From the NCBI RefSeq assembly GCF_006517275.1, contig NZ_CP041191.1, positions 3,219,001-3,283,000 of the forward strand: a stretch of 64,000 nucleotides of DNA, given 5' to 3'. This stretch comes from Labrenzia sp. PHM005 (GTDB lineage Bacteria; Pseudomonadota; Alphaproteobacteria; Rhizobiales; Stappiaceae). Each line of letters begins with the position of its first letter. Position 1 is the stretch's first letter. The notes beneath the pieces were generated by a model. The model did not search any database. It was not told the origin of the DNA and saw only the letters and a list, made by a program, of their open reading frames with translations. This document shows positions 43,935-51,882 of the stretch, in pieces. A program made the position numbers and the translations under genes.

Positions 43935-44819
43935 ATGAGCGGGAAACGGGTCGAGTTTGCAGGGGCAGAAAACAACAGCCTTGTTGCGGATCAATATGGC
44001 AACAGGGGGCAACCTGTGATCCTCTTACATGGCGGAGGTCAAACCCGCCATTCCTGGGCTGCCGCCGCTGAGCGGATCGCTGCTCTCGGTCATGTGGTTT
44101 ATTCTGTCGACCAGCGCGGCCACGGCGAAAGTGCCTGGGTTCCGTCCGGAAACTACACATTCAATGATTTTGCCAAGGATCTGGTTTCTGTTTGCAAAGC
44201 TGTGATCTCCGGACATGGTGCCAAACCGGTTGTCGTCGGGGCGTCATTGGGCGGTTTTGCCGGTATGCTGGGTGAAGGGGCTGAAGCACCGGGCTGCCAA
44301 GCTGCTCTGGTTCTTGTCGATATCACGCCGCGGGTCGACATGGGCGGGGTCTACAAGATCCTCGGCTTTATGGGCGACAAGGTTGATGAAGGCTTTGGGA
44401 CAGTGGAAGAAGCTGCGGATGCGATCGCCCGCTATCTCCCGAACCGCAGCCGGCCGAAGGACCTATCAGGCCTTTCCAAAAACCTTCGCCTGCATGACGA
44501 TGGCCGCTACCGCTGGCACTGGGATCCGGCTTTCTTGAAAATGCGGGAACACTCCGATCCGCATCAGTCTGAAACCGTTCAGACCAGCATGATCACCGCC
44601 GCGGAAAATCTTAAGTTGCCGGTTCTGCTGCTGCGGGGCCGAAACTCCGAGCTGGTGTCGATGGAACATGTCCAAGAATTCATGGAGTGTGTGCCGCATG
44701 CCAAGTTCACCGACATCCAGGACGCGGGCCACATGGTCGCCGGCGACAAGAACGACATTTTCGCGCAGGCCGTAGAGGAGTTCCTCACCGACCTGAAGGC
44801 CGAAGCGCTGATTGCCTGA
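43935..44819 (+). CDS. Alpha/beta hydrolase (second of a tandem pair)
   Basis: A 294-residue alpha/beta-hydrolase. HGGGQTRHSWAAAAERIAAL is the oxyanion region, VDQRGHGESAWVPSGNYTF follows, VVGASLGGFAGML is the nucleophile elbow (GASLG) and DAGHMVAGDKNDIF carries the catalytic His. It resembles epoxide-hydrolase or peroxidase-like members more than the upstream hydrolase does. The function is not known. It probably shares a transcript with the upstream gene; the two are too divergent to be a recent duplication. Confidence 0.87.
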   Translation: MSGKRVEFAGAENNSLVADQYGNRGQPVILLHGGGQTRHSWAAAAERIAALGHVVYSVDQRGHGESAWVPSGNYTFNDFAKDLVSVCKAVISGHGAKPVVVGASLGGFAGMLGEGAEAPGCQAALVLVDITPRVDMGGVYKILGFMGDKVDEGFGTVEEAADAIARYLPNRSRPKDLSGLSKNLRLHDDGRYRWHWDPAFLKMREHSDPHQSETVQTSMITAAENLKLPVLLLRGRNSELVSMEHVQEFMECVPHAKFTDIQDAGHMVAGDKNDIFAQAVEEFLTDLKAEALIA

Positions 44820-44948
44820 GGATTTGCTCGTGTTTTGAATCGCTTAGTGAGAATATCTCGCGGTTCGCTTCAAGTGTCGGCGTGCTTAATGTTTTGATTC
44901 AAGAAGGCTGCCTAACTCTGAGTCCAATCAGCGATTAGGCTGAAGGGG

Positions 44949-45764
44949 CTATTGCCCCTGAAACACCGGTTTGCGCTTTTCCAAGAAGGCGCGGCAGCCT
45001 TCGGCGTAATCAGCGCTGTCTACACAGACACGCGCCATGGCGTAGGCCTGTGTGAGGTTGGCCTTGGCTTCGACAGAGGTCAACAGATTGATGGTCTTCT
45101 TCGCTGCTTTTAAAGACAGCGGGGCGTTCTGTTCAAACACAGCACACAGCTCAGCTACCCGCGTATCCAGGGCGTCCGGCTCGTGGACTTCGTTGATCAA
45201 GCCGATCTGCAAGGCCTCCGCAGCAGAGAGAAGGTCAGCGGTGAACAGCAGCCTTTTGGCGTTGGACGGAGAGACCGCTTCAACGAGATCGCCAACGGCA
45301 TCCGGCGGATAAGCGAGCCCCAAGCGGGCGGCCGGAATGGAATAGAAAGACGTTGAAGATGCAATTCGCAGATCACATGCCAATGCCAGCCCGAGACCAC
45401 CGCCAAGGCAGGGGCCTTCGATGACAGCAACGACGGGCACCGGCAGTGCCTTGAGCGCTTGAAAGGCTGCCACATTGATCTGATCGTAATGCGCCGCCGC
45501 ATCTGGTGTGGCCCGGACCGCTTCGAATTCGGCAATGTCTGCACCGGCACAAAACGCTTTGCCGCCAGCTCCGCGCACGATGAGTGCGCGAATTTCACTG
45601 TCATCCTGAAGTTGGTTGAGCAGTTCTGGAATACGGCGCCAGCCAGACAAAGGCAGAGCGTTCTTGCGCTCTGGCGCGTTCAAGATTAATTCGGCAATCT
45701 GGCCTGCTGTGGTGAGCGACGGGTTGCCGTCTTGCGGCGATTGCACAGATTGCTCGGATGTCAT
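44949..45764 (-). CDS. Crotonase-fold protein lacking both hydratase glutamates
   Basis: A 271-residue enoyl-CoA hydratase/isomerase superfamily protein. The CoA and oxyanion-hole segments are present (GKAFCAGADIAEFEA; GPCLGGGLGLALACDLRIAS). At the two positions where hydratases have catalytic glutamates, this protein has G (GGGLGLA instead of GGGCELA) and A (SIPAARLGL instead of a PE motif). It therefore probably catalyses a different crotonase reaction or binds a CoA ester. The ATG at 45764 (MTSEQSVQSP), with AGG upstream, is preferred to the longer frame. It is divergent from cysE. Confidence 0.82.
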   Translation of the reverse strand: MTSEQSVQSPQDGNPSLTTAGQIAELILNAPERKNALPLSGWRRIPELLNQLQDDSEIRALIVRGAGGKAFCAGADIAEFEAVRATPDAAAHYDQINVAAFQALKALPVPVVAVIEGPCLGGGLGLALACDLRIASSTSFYSIPAARLGLAYPPDAVGDLVEAVSPSNAKRLLFTADLLSAAEALQIGLINEVHEPDALDTRVAELCAVFEQNAPLSLKAAKKTINLLTSVEAKANLTQAYAMARVCVDSADYAEGCRAFLEKRKPVFQGQ

Positions 45765-45838
45765 ATTGGCCTCGGGTGCTCGCGAAAATGAGGATTGGCG
45801 CAAAATTGATCGTAAAAAAACGATTCATAAGGACTGTT

Positions 45839-45851
45839 CATATCTGATATG
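45839..45851. promoter_or_regulatory. Palindrome upstream of cysE
   Basis: CATATC-T-GATATG is a perfect six-base inverted repeat around one base, in the spacer between the divergent crotonase and cysE genes. It could be an operator for either gene. A further short hairpin, GCCTA/TAGGC, lies at 45883-45898. Confidence 0.35.
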
Positions 45852-45929
45852 AGCAAGTTTTGTTTGGAATATCATGCGCAGGGCCTATTTTAGTAGGCGA
45901 ATGCAGTGGGCTTGAAAAGGAGACAAGCC

Positions 45930-46784
45930 ATGTCGACCCAGGTACGCCAGTCCAGTCCAGAACCGGTGATGAAACACGATCCCGTCTGGCGGCAGTTGCG
46001 TGAAGAAGCCCAGGCGATGGTGGCCGCCGAACCGGCCCTGTCATCCTTTGTGTATGAAACAGTGCTCAACCACGACAGCCTCGAAGAAGCCGTCGTTCAC
46101 CGTCTTGGCGACCGTCTCGGCCGGGACATTGTCTCCGCCTCTTTGATCCGTCAGACCTACCTTGAAGCTCTGGCCGATGAACCAGAACTTGCTGAGATTT
46201 TCCGGGTCGACATTGTCGCTGTGTTCGACCGTGATCCGGCCTGCTTCCGCTATCTGGAGCCGGTGCTCTATTTCAAAGGGTTCCACGGCTTGCAGACCCA
46301 CCGTCTGGCCAATTGGCTCTGGCGCAAGGGGCGGCAGGACTTTGCTCTCTATTTGCAAAGCCGGGCCTCCGAAGTGTTCCAGATTGACATTCATCCGGCG
46401 GTTCCTGTCGGACGCGGTATTTTCATCGACCATGGCACGGGAATCGTCGTCGGCGGCACGGCCGTCATTGGCGATGATGTCTCCATATTACAGGGCGTTA
46501 CCCTTGGCGGTACCGGCAAGGAAAGCGGTGACCGGCATCCAAAGATCCGCAACGGCGTTTTGATTGGGGCTGGGGCAAAGGTTCTCGGCAACCTGGAAAT
46601 TGGACATTGCAGCCGGATTGCCTCAGGCTCTGTTGTGCTGGCAGATGTGCCGGCCAATACGACGGTTGCCGGGGTTCCAGCGAAGATCGTTGGCAAAGCC
46701 GGATGTGCAGAACCGGCCCGCAGCATGAACCAGCTTCTGGGCGAGCCAGATGCGGCCGGATTGCAGGAAGACGGGGAAAGCTGA
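45930..46784 (+). CDS. cysE: Serine O-acetyltransferase
   Basis: A 284-residue enzyme making O-acetylserine, the first step of cysteine synthesis. The N-terminal helical domain (VWRQLREEAQAMVAAEPA, SFVYETVLNHDSLEEAVVHRL) is followed by left-handed beta-helix hexapeptide repeats: VGRGIFIDHGTGIVVGGTAV, ISILQGVTLGGTG and VLIGAGAKVLGNLEIG. The His in DHGTG and the C-terminal tail are typical of CysE. The ATG at 45930 has AAGGAG upstream. It is divergent from the crotonase gene, and DUF3126 follows it. Confidence 0.95.
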   Translation: MSTQVRQSSPEPVMKHDPVWRQLREEAQAMVAAEPALSSFVYETVLNHDSLEEAVVHRLGDRLGRDIVSASLIRQTYLEALADEPELAEIFRVDIVAVFDRDPACFRYLEPVLYFKGFHGLQTHRLANWLWRKGRQDFALYLQSRASEVFQIDIHPAVPVGRGIFIDHGTGIVVGGTAVIGDDVSILQGVTLGGTGKESGDRHPKIRNGVLIGAGAKVLGNLEIGHCSRIASGSVVLADVPANTTVAGVPAKIVGKAGCAEPARSMNQLLGEPDAAGLQEDGES

Positions 46785-46867
46785 TCGAAATTGTTTGGTA
46801 TTTTCCCGCTCTCTTGTAGGGTCCGCACCAGAACAACGCATTTGGCGAAGAACAAGGAGAGAGCCAC

Positions 46868-47083
46868 GTGAACCCCGAAGAAGTCCGCAAACTTGAAGCC
46901 TATCTGCAAAAGAAGTTCGAATTGCCGAGCTTGCAGGTCAGGGCCCGTCCGAAAAAGGACGATTCCGCGGAGGTCTATATCGGTGATGAGTTCATCGGTG
47001 TGATCTTCCGCGATGACGAAGACGAGGACCTGAGCTGGAACTTCCAGATGGCGATCCTTGAGATCGATCTGGATGAAGCCTAA
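46868..47083 (+). CDS. DUF3126 family protein
   Basis: A 71-residue acidic protein, MNPEEVRKLEAYLQKKFELP then VRARPKKDDSAEVYIGDEFI and DEDLSWNFQMAILEIDLDEA, matching the small alphaproteobacterial DUF3126 family of unknown function. The GTG at 46868 has AAGGAGAG about seven bases upstream. It follows cysE by 83 bases and is ended by a clear terminator at 47111. Confidence 0.88.
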   Translation: MNPEEVRKLEAYLQKKFELPSLQVRARPKKDDSAEVYIGDEFIGVIFRDDEDEDLSWNFQMAILEIDLDEA

Positions 47084-47110
47084 GATTTTACAATAGATCG
47101 TGAATTGAGA

Positions 47111-47134
47111 AACGGCCCGTTTGGGCCGTTTTTT
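47111..47134 (+). terminator. Intrinsic terminator after DUF3126
   Basis: AACGGCCC (47111-47118) pairs with GGGCCGTT (47123-47130) around GTTT, followed directly by TTTT. Confidence 0.9.
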
Positions 47135-47156
47135 GTGAGCGCATTGAAAAGTGTTC

Positions 47157-47867
47157 TCAGAAAGCGTTAAAAGTGCCCACTTTCGCTTGCACGGCGCGGT
47201 CTAGGCGGCGCCAGTCGGGCAAAAGCGTCTGATCGAACTGGTAGCGGATCAGTAATCCGCCGCCTGGCGTAATTGAGCGGTGGCAAACCGCCTTGTCCGT
47301 GCTGCGTTTTCTCACACACCGGGCAATGAAGCCGTCGTCTGCCTCCGGGTCATAGACAATGATGTCCCGGTTTTGGGCATTTTGTCCCGACAGCGTGAGC
47401 ATGTTCAGTCCGGCTTCAGCCGCTTTCTCGCCGCCACGGGCTAGCCGTTTATAGACCGGATCCAGTTGCGTTCTTAAGGATTCCCGGCGTGGATTGTTTT
47501 CGAGATTGACCTGAATAAGCGGAAGCGGTTCGCCAAAACGGGCTGGCGCATCCTCATCGCCTGGCATCTTGAGGTCCGGCCAGGTCATTAGCAGGCTGAC
47601 TTGTTGATGACGCGGAACTTCGCCGTCGGCCGCGATGCGGTGTTGCGCTGATCTGAAATAGCCTGCAGGGATCTCAAAGGGATGCGGCCCGATCGACAGG
47701 CTAACCAAGGAATGTCGATGGTTTTGGAACAAAGGCGCAATTACGCCGGACCAGTAGACCGCACGGTCGGCAACATAGGCGGACGTCAGCACACACAAAG
47801 CCGCGGCCAGCATCGTGAAATGAAGCGGCTTTGCATTAGTAGCTGCTGGCAGGGTCGGCCTGACCAA
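47157..47867 (-). CDS. Hypothetical membrane-anchored protein
   Basis: A 236-residue protein with one membrane segment at about residues 16-36 (FTMLAAALCVLTSAYVAD) and a predicted periplasmic remainder. The rest contains HRHSLVSLSIGPHPFEIPAG, a charged middle (VNLENNPRRESLRTQLDPVY) and a C-terminal two-cysteine block (FIARCVRKRSTDKAVCHRSI). I do not recognise a named family; similar proteins occur in Hyphomicrobiales. The gene stands alone, convergent with DUF3126 and divergent from the membrane protein at 48084. Confidence 0.65.
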   Translation of the reverse strand: MVRPTLPAATNAKPLHFTMLAAALCVLTSAYVADRAVYWSGVIAPLFQNHRHSLVSLSIGPHPFEIPAGYFRSAQHRIAADGEVPRHQQVSLLMTWPDLKMPGDEDAPARFGEPLPLIQVNLENNPRRESLRTQLDPVYKRLARGGEKAAEAGLNMLTLSGQNAQNRDIIVYDPEADDGFIARCVRKRSTDKAVCHRSITPGGGLLIRYQFDQTLLPDWRRLDRAVQAKVGTFNAF

Positions 47868-48060
47868 TTGCCTTGCCTTTCATGAGCCTGTGACCTGCAC
47901 TGGCACACTGTGTCTCTGAATGGGACATGTGTCTCAGCGAAGGATCGATGCCAACCGTTAAAAACTAAGGAAAACCAAAGGTTTTCGTTCCTTAGAAAAA
48001 CCGGCACGGCGTTTGCTCTTGACCGTTAGAGAATTCTTCATCACTTTCTCTGTGAAGAGG

Positions 48061-48076
48061 TTAACAGAAGGTTAAC
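48061..48076 (+). promoter_or_regulatory. CtrA consensus box TTAA-N7-TTAAC
   Basis: TTAA at 48061-48064 and TTAAC at 48072-48076 with a seven-base spacer match the CtrA consensus perfectly. The box ends eight bases before the ATG at 48084, so a bound regulator could block or set the downstream promoter. The overlapping AGAAGG is also the likely ribosome-binding site. Confidence 0.5.
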
Positions 48077-48083
48077 GGTCGTT

Positions 48084-48407
48084 ATGCTGGACCTACTTAT
48101 CGTTGGATACATCGCTTGTGCGGGATTCGTCGCTGCCGGATTTCTTGGCAGTTTTTATCAGCTGGTGACCAGTCAGCCGCCGAAATTTAACTTCGCGGGC
48201 GAAACAGTAACGGGTTTTGTTACTGGCGTATTGATGTGTGTTTTCGCCGGTCCCTTCATCATCATGCGCAACGCAATTCGGGGGCGCCGGATTGAGAACA
48301 GGCCAGTAGGCTGGCTTGTTGCATCGTCAACAATCGCGGGCATGTGGAGCATGTGTTCCGGGCTGGTGGTGATGAATATTGCATTGATCGTCGCCGGCTA
48401 CGCGTGA
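48084..48407 (+). CDS. Small integral membrane protein (possibly DUF6949)
   Basis: A 107-residue protein with three or four membrane segments: about residues 5-27 (IVGYIACAGFVAAGFLGSFY), 42-62 (ETVTGFVTGVLMCVFAGPFI) and 77-106 (VGWLVASSTIAGMWSMCSG). The layout resembles DUF6949 proteins, to which I assign it tentatively; no function is known. It is followed after six bases by the gamma-carbonic anhydrase gene, so the two are co-translated. A perfect CtrA box lies just upstream. Confidence 0.6.
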   Translation: MLDLLIVGYIACAGFVAAGFLGSFYQLVTSQPPKFNFAGETVTGFVTGVLMCVFAGPFIIMRNAIRGRRIENRPVGWLVASSTIAGMWSMCSGLVVMNIALIVAGYA

Positions 48408-48413
48408 GGGGTT

Positions 48414-48941
48414 ATGCCGAATTTTTCTTTGGGTGATATCCGCCCGCAATTTCCTGAAAGTGGCCGTTATTGGGTCGCGCCGACAGCTACACTGATCGGA
48501 GATGTCCATTTGGAAGATGAGGCGAGTGTCTGGTTTCAGGCTGTGCTTCGCGGTGACCGGGAGCCGATCAAGATCGGGCGCCGGTCGAATGTGCAAGATG
48601 GCTGTGTTTTTCATACCGATCCGGGAATGCCGCTCACTGTCGGCGCCAATTGCACCATCGGCCACAATGTGATCCTGCATGGCTGTACCATTCGGGACAA
48701 TTCCCTGATTGGAATGGGATCGACGATCTTGAACGGTGCGGTGATTGGTTCGAATTGCATCATCGGCGCCAATGCGCTTGTTGCTGAAGGTAAGGTTATT
48801 CCGGACAACTCGTTGGTTGTCGGTGTGCCGGGTAAAGTCGCCCGGGTCCTGCCTGACAGCATTGCCGGCGACATTTTGAAATCGGCCGATAACTATGTTG
48901 CCAATTGGCAGCGGTATGCCGAAGGTCTGAATCAAGTCTAG
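48414..48941 (+). CDS. Gamma-class carbonic anhydrase family protein
   Basis: A 175-residue left-handed beta-helix protein. The hexapeptide repeats include IKIGRRSNVQDGCVFHTDPG, TVGANCTIGHNVILHGCTIR and SLIGMGSTILNGAVIGSNCI. The metal histidines are in VFHTD, IGHNV and LHGC. It hydrates CO2 or acts as a structural/ferripyochelin-binding-type relative; activity varies in this family. The ATG follows GAGGGG six bases after the upstream membrane protein's stop, so it is the second gene of that operon. Confidence 0.88.
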   Translation: MPNFSLGDIRPQFPESGRYWVAPTATLIGDVHLEDEASVWFQAVLRGDREPIKIGRRSNVQDGCVFHTDPGMPLTVGANCTIGHNVILHGCTIRDNSLIGMGSTILNGAVIGSNCIIGANALVAEGKVIPDNSLVVGVPGKVARVLPDSIAGDILKSADNYVANWQRYAEGLNQV

Positions 48942-48988
48942 ATCTATGGGATCGAACTCCATCCGATCATTCTGAAAGAAACTCTCAG

Positions 48989-49041
48989 TTCCTGCGCATG
49001 CGAACGTGCAGGAACCGGCCTGCGGGGGCGGGCCGGTTCCC
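48989..49041. terminator. Overlapping alternative hairpins after the gamma-carbonic anhydrase gene
   Basis: GTTCCTGC (48989-48996) can pair with GCAGGAAC (49009-49016), while GGAACCGGCC (49012-49021) can pair with GGCCGGTTCC (49032-49041). The two stems share bases 49012-49016 and so exclude each other. The region lies between converging genes and most likely ends transcripts. Confidence 0.45.
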
Positions 49042-49123
49042 TGGATCCGGTCGTGGTAGGGATGGGGAGGGTGGGGACGCAACCGGATCGTCCTGAAGGC
49101 TTGTTTCCAAGCCAATTCCCAAA

Positions 49124-49738
49124 TTAATTCGAGATACTGCTGACTGTGGTCACCCGCGTATCTGAGATCCCGGTCCACTTGACCGGAGAGCTTGCTGATT
49201 GGCGTTTGATGTAGCGGTACGGCGTTGAGTACCAGGGCAGAACCGCTTCGATCTGATTGTCGAGGATCATGTCGCCATGATCGGTGCGTACGGTTAGAAC
49301 AGCGTGCCCTGAATTTTGCACATCCTTGGCGACAGTGATGAGAAGGGCACTCTTCGGCCAGCCGGCTGCGAGAAGCACGCGCTGCTTTTCGAGGACATAC
49401 TCTTCACAATCGCCATATCCGTCGACCGGATAGGTCCAGTATTCTTCTCGTCCAAAGAGATCCGCGTCGGTCATCGGATGGACTTTCCGGTTAACCTCTG
49501 CATTGATCGCGATGAGTTCGTTCCAGCGGGCTTCCGTTAGTTTGACGACTACTGGCTCATACCGTTCGTTCGGACAGGCCCAGCCGTTGTCGCGGCAAAA
49601 CTGGCGATGGCCGATGGGTGCTTTCACCGCGGATTTCATGTCCATGAACCGGCCAGGATCGGCCTGTGCTATTGGCGCGAATACATTCAAGCCAAATAGA
49701 ACTGCTGTAGTCGAAAGAATTTTTCCAAGAAGTTTCAT
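49124..49738 (-). CDS. Transglutaminase-like cysteine peptidase (BTLCP)
   Basis: A 204-residue secreted protein with a signal peptide (residues 1-26, ending AQA). The transglutaminase-like catalytic triad is visible: Cys in DGYGDCEEYVLEKQRVLL, His in NSGHAVLTVRTDHG and Asp in MILDNQIEAVLPW. This fits the bacterial transglutaminase-like cysteine peptidase family (BTLCP, formerly DUF920), whose best studied relative LapG cleaves a surface adhesin. The Cys, His and Asp are all present. No LapD or adhesin gene is adjacent. Confidence 0.9.
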   Translation of the reverse strand: MKLLGKILSTTAVLFGLNVFAPIAQADPGRFMDMKSAVKAPIGHRQFCRDNGWACPNERYEPVVVKLTEARWNELIAINAEVNRKVHPMTDADLFGREEYWTYPVDGYGDCEEYVLEKQRVLLAAGWPKSALLITVAKDVQNSGHAVLTVRTDHGDMILDNQIEAVLPWYSTPYRYIKRQSASSPVKWTGISDTRVTTVSSISN

Positions 49739-50242
49739 CGTAATGCCCTCCCCAAGGCTGGCGTTACGATGCGGTATTGCTTTTTATTTCACGGAAATTG
49801 ACGTAATAAAACTATATTATTATTTTAGTAAATCTTGAGGTTAATTTTAATATTACTTTATGATAACTTTAGTCTATTTGTACTAGAATTTGAGTCGAAT
49901 TTTATCGATCTGCTGTAACCCGCAGATTTTGAATTGGTTTTCAAAGTGGCCGGCGGTTTAGGCTTTCAGGGTCAGTCACGCATTGGGGGCGCTTAGTCGC
50001 CGGATATTTGCAACTTCTCTGCAGTTTGAGCGGAGAAAAAAAATGAAAAAAAGTTCTAGATAGATGTGAAGCACCCCGCACACGGGGGCAGAGGCAGTCA
50101 ATCCCGTAAGTGGAATTGGTATCACATCACTGTAGACGCGCAGTCTGCAGGCGGCGGGCGTTTGATAAAGATTGTAAGGCTATGCGCGAAGAGCAGCTGG
50201 GTTCCTCATTGGAACCGGTCGCGCTGGAGCCGTTGGACCAGA
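49739..50242. other. AT-rich spacer without a supported gene
   Basis: About 500 bases. The stretch at roughly 49795-49915 is strongly AT-rich (for example ATTATTATTTTAGTAAATC), unlike the window. Later there is a CCCCG/CGGGG hairpin at 50074-50087 and a six-codon reading frame at 50043 with GGAG upstream, too short to credit. A 98-codon open frame at 50066 overlaps the PilZ gene on the other strand and is rejected. Confidence 0.4.
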
Positions 50243-50878
50243 CTAGCTGGTTTCTGGAGTGGTGATGTGGTGCTCAAGCAGCTCGCGGCTTTGGACCGCG
50301 GCGAATTCGACCGCAATGCCGCCTTCGATCTGGCGGACCACACGAGCATGCATTTTGCCTAGTGTGACCTCATCACCCATTTCCGGCAGTATATCTGTGG
50401 CAATGGCTGCGCCAGACAACGACACATCGAAAATACGGACAACGTGATCCGAACCGTCCGGAAGGATCATCTTGGTCATCTGGTTTTTCGGGACAAAGCG
50501 ATCATGGCGACGATCTTCTGGGAGGTTGAGTTCTTCCCGGTTCGCCAGCCACGTCAGAATATTGGCGATCTTGTCCCGTTTTCGGACTGTGTTGCGTAAC
50601 TCGACAGCAAAACCACCATCAATTAGTCGGGATATCCGGCCTTCGACACGACTGATATGATCGAGATAAGCAACGATCCGTTCGCCAACCTGCCCAGGGA
50701 CCGGTGTTATCATCGCCATGCCACCTGGTGACATGTCGATTACCTGGCAAGGATACTCGCGGCGGTTTTCCAGCATGAAGCGGCCCAGAATGTTCACCTG
50801 AACCCTTTGATGCCGCCTACGGTCGGTGACCTGGAGCGACTTGCTTCCTTCTGGTGCTGTTGCCAATCCGGCGTTCAT
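50243..50878 (-). CDS. Protein with two PilZ domains
   Basis: A 211-residue cytoplasmic protein containing two PilZ domains. In the first, RRRHQRVQVNILG (the RxxxR motif at about 21-33) pairs with VIDMSPGGMAMITP (D/NxSxxG); in the second, DRRHDRFVPKNQMTKM pairs with IFDVSLSGAAIATD. Both c-di-GMP-binding motif sets look largely intact. It is therefore a likely c-di-GMP effector, with targets unknown. It lies downstream of the PAS_5 gene on the same strand, with a palindrome in the 160-base gap. Confidence 0.9.
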   Translation of the reverse strand: MNAGLATAPEGSKSLQVTDRRRHQRVQVNILGRFMLENRREYPCQVIDMSPGGMAMITPVPGQVGERIVAYLDHISRVEGRISRLIDGGFAVELRNTVRKRDKIANILTWLANREELNLPEDRRHDRFVPKNQMTKMILPDGSDHVVRIFDVSLSGAAIATDILPEMGDEVTLGKMHARVVRQIEGGIAVEFAAVQSRELLEHHITTPETS

Positions 50879-50978
50879 GCCTGCTATGCCTAAAAACGTG
50901 CGGAGCCCGCACTTCCCCCGGTGGTGATGAGAATCGGAACAACTCTCATATGCACTCTAGAGGAAATGAGGTTAACGA

Positions 50979-51001
50979 TGTGTAAGAATGTACCTTACAC
51001 A
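50979..51001. promoter_or_regulatory. Palindrome upstream of the PilZ gene
   Basis: TGTGTAAG (50979-50986) and CTTACACA (50994-51001) form a perfect eight-base inverted repeat around seven bases. It is about 100 bases before the PilZ gene start and 39 bases after the PAS gene stop, so it may be an operator or an end-of-transcript hairpin. Confidence 0.45.
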
Positions 51002-51039
51002 AGGCTCTAGTTTAAGGTTTTTGCAGAAATTCCGGCAGA

Positions 51040-51708
51040 TTAGGATTTTCCGCCGGAATATACGGTTAAATGACCGACCTGACGCTCTGCGCCTTGAGGC
51101 AATATTGGGGCACCTTGCGGGAGAACCGGAGCGCGCATCGGCATATCTTCAGCTTTAAACCGGGGCAGCACCGGATTCAGGTTTGAATGATTTGCTTCTG
51201 CAAAGTAGGGGCGCTCATCCGGCCAGACCAAACGCAGGCTGCTGATCGATTGTTTCAAAATCGGATGCAGACCAATCCAATAAGGCTTGTCCATCGGTGT
51301 GGCACTGCCAAGAATGCGGATGCGGCCTTCTCCGGGAACGTTGAGCGGAACCAGCAGCATTTCCATCTGCAAAACTTGGTCACGCTCTGTATGGCCATTG
51401 ACGCCAATAACGGCAGCCGCCGCATCTTCGGTAATGGCAGCAATGAGGCTCTCGAGGGCTTCACGGTCCTTAGTGTCCCAGCCACGCAAAAAGTTGCGGC
51501 CTTTGAGTTCGCGGCAATGTGCAGAACACAAGCGGGTGCCGGCCAGGCGATAACGGACATCCTGCGGGCCGTTTGTTTCCAGGATAAAGGTGTCGCCCAA
51601 AAGACCGCGGATTTCACCCGGATCGATTTCGCTGCGGTTTGGGGCCGGACGGGCGCCGCGCAGAGAGTCCCAATAAGAATATAATGTCTGGGTCACGCCG
51701 TGTTTCAT
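51040..51708 (-). CDS. PAS_5 domain-containing protein
   Basis: A 222-residue protein starting MKHGVTQTLYSYWDSLRGAR. It has the compact PAS_5 pattern (DPGEIRGLLGDTFILETNGP, RYRLAGTRLCSAHCRELKG, RLVWPDERPYF) seen in alphaproteobacterial PAS proteins. The C-terminus holds a proline-rich tract with a repeated LPQGA (APVLPQGAPILPQGAERQV). It probably senses a small molecule or redox state; no output domain is present. The ATG at 51708 has AAGG upstream; the frame could start 15 codons earlier. It is transcribed before the PilZ gene. Confidence 0.8.
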   Translation of the reverse strand: MKHGVTQTLYSYWDSLRGARPAPNRSEIDPGEIRGLLGDTFILETNGPQDVRYRLAGTRLCSAHCRELKGRNFLRGWDTKDREALESLIAAITEDAAAAVIGVNGHTERDQVLQMEMLLVPLNVPGEGRIRILGSATPMDKPYWIGLHPILKQSISSLRLVWPDERPYFAEANHSNLNPVLPRFKAEDMPMRAPVLPQGAPILPQGAERQVGHLTVYSGGKS

Positions 51709-51882
51709 CTGAACTTGCCTTTCTTCCCAATCCGGAGCGTTGTGTCGTCTCAAGACAATGTCTGTTTCAAAACGGGACGTCCGGGCATCCGTGTTTCTGT
51801 TTGCCGTGAACTAAGCAGGGGGCGTGCCAAGATGCTGAAACAATGAAAAAATCAGCGGGTAACACCTTGTTAAGGTTAATGC

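Noticed and set aside
43131..44819. Tandem duplication of alpha/beta hydrolases
   Set aside because: The two proteins share only the fold and catalytic elements; their loops and ends differ too much for a recent duplication.
50043..50063. Six-codon reading frame with GGAG upstream, a possible leader peptide
   Set aside because: Far too short to credit, and no downstream gene on that strand for it to control.
50066..50362. A 98-codon frame before the PilZ gene
   Set aside because: Its second half is antisense to the PilZ coding sequence, and it has no clear ribosome-binding site.
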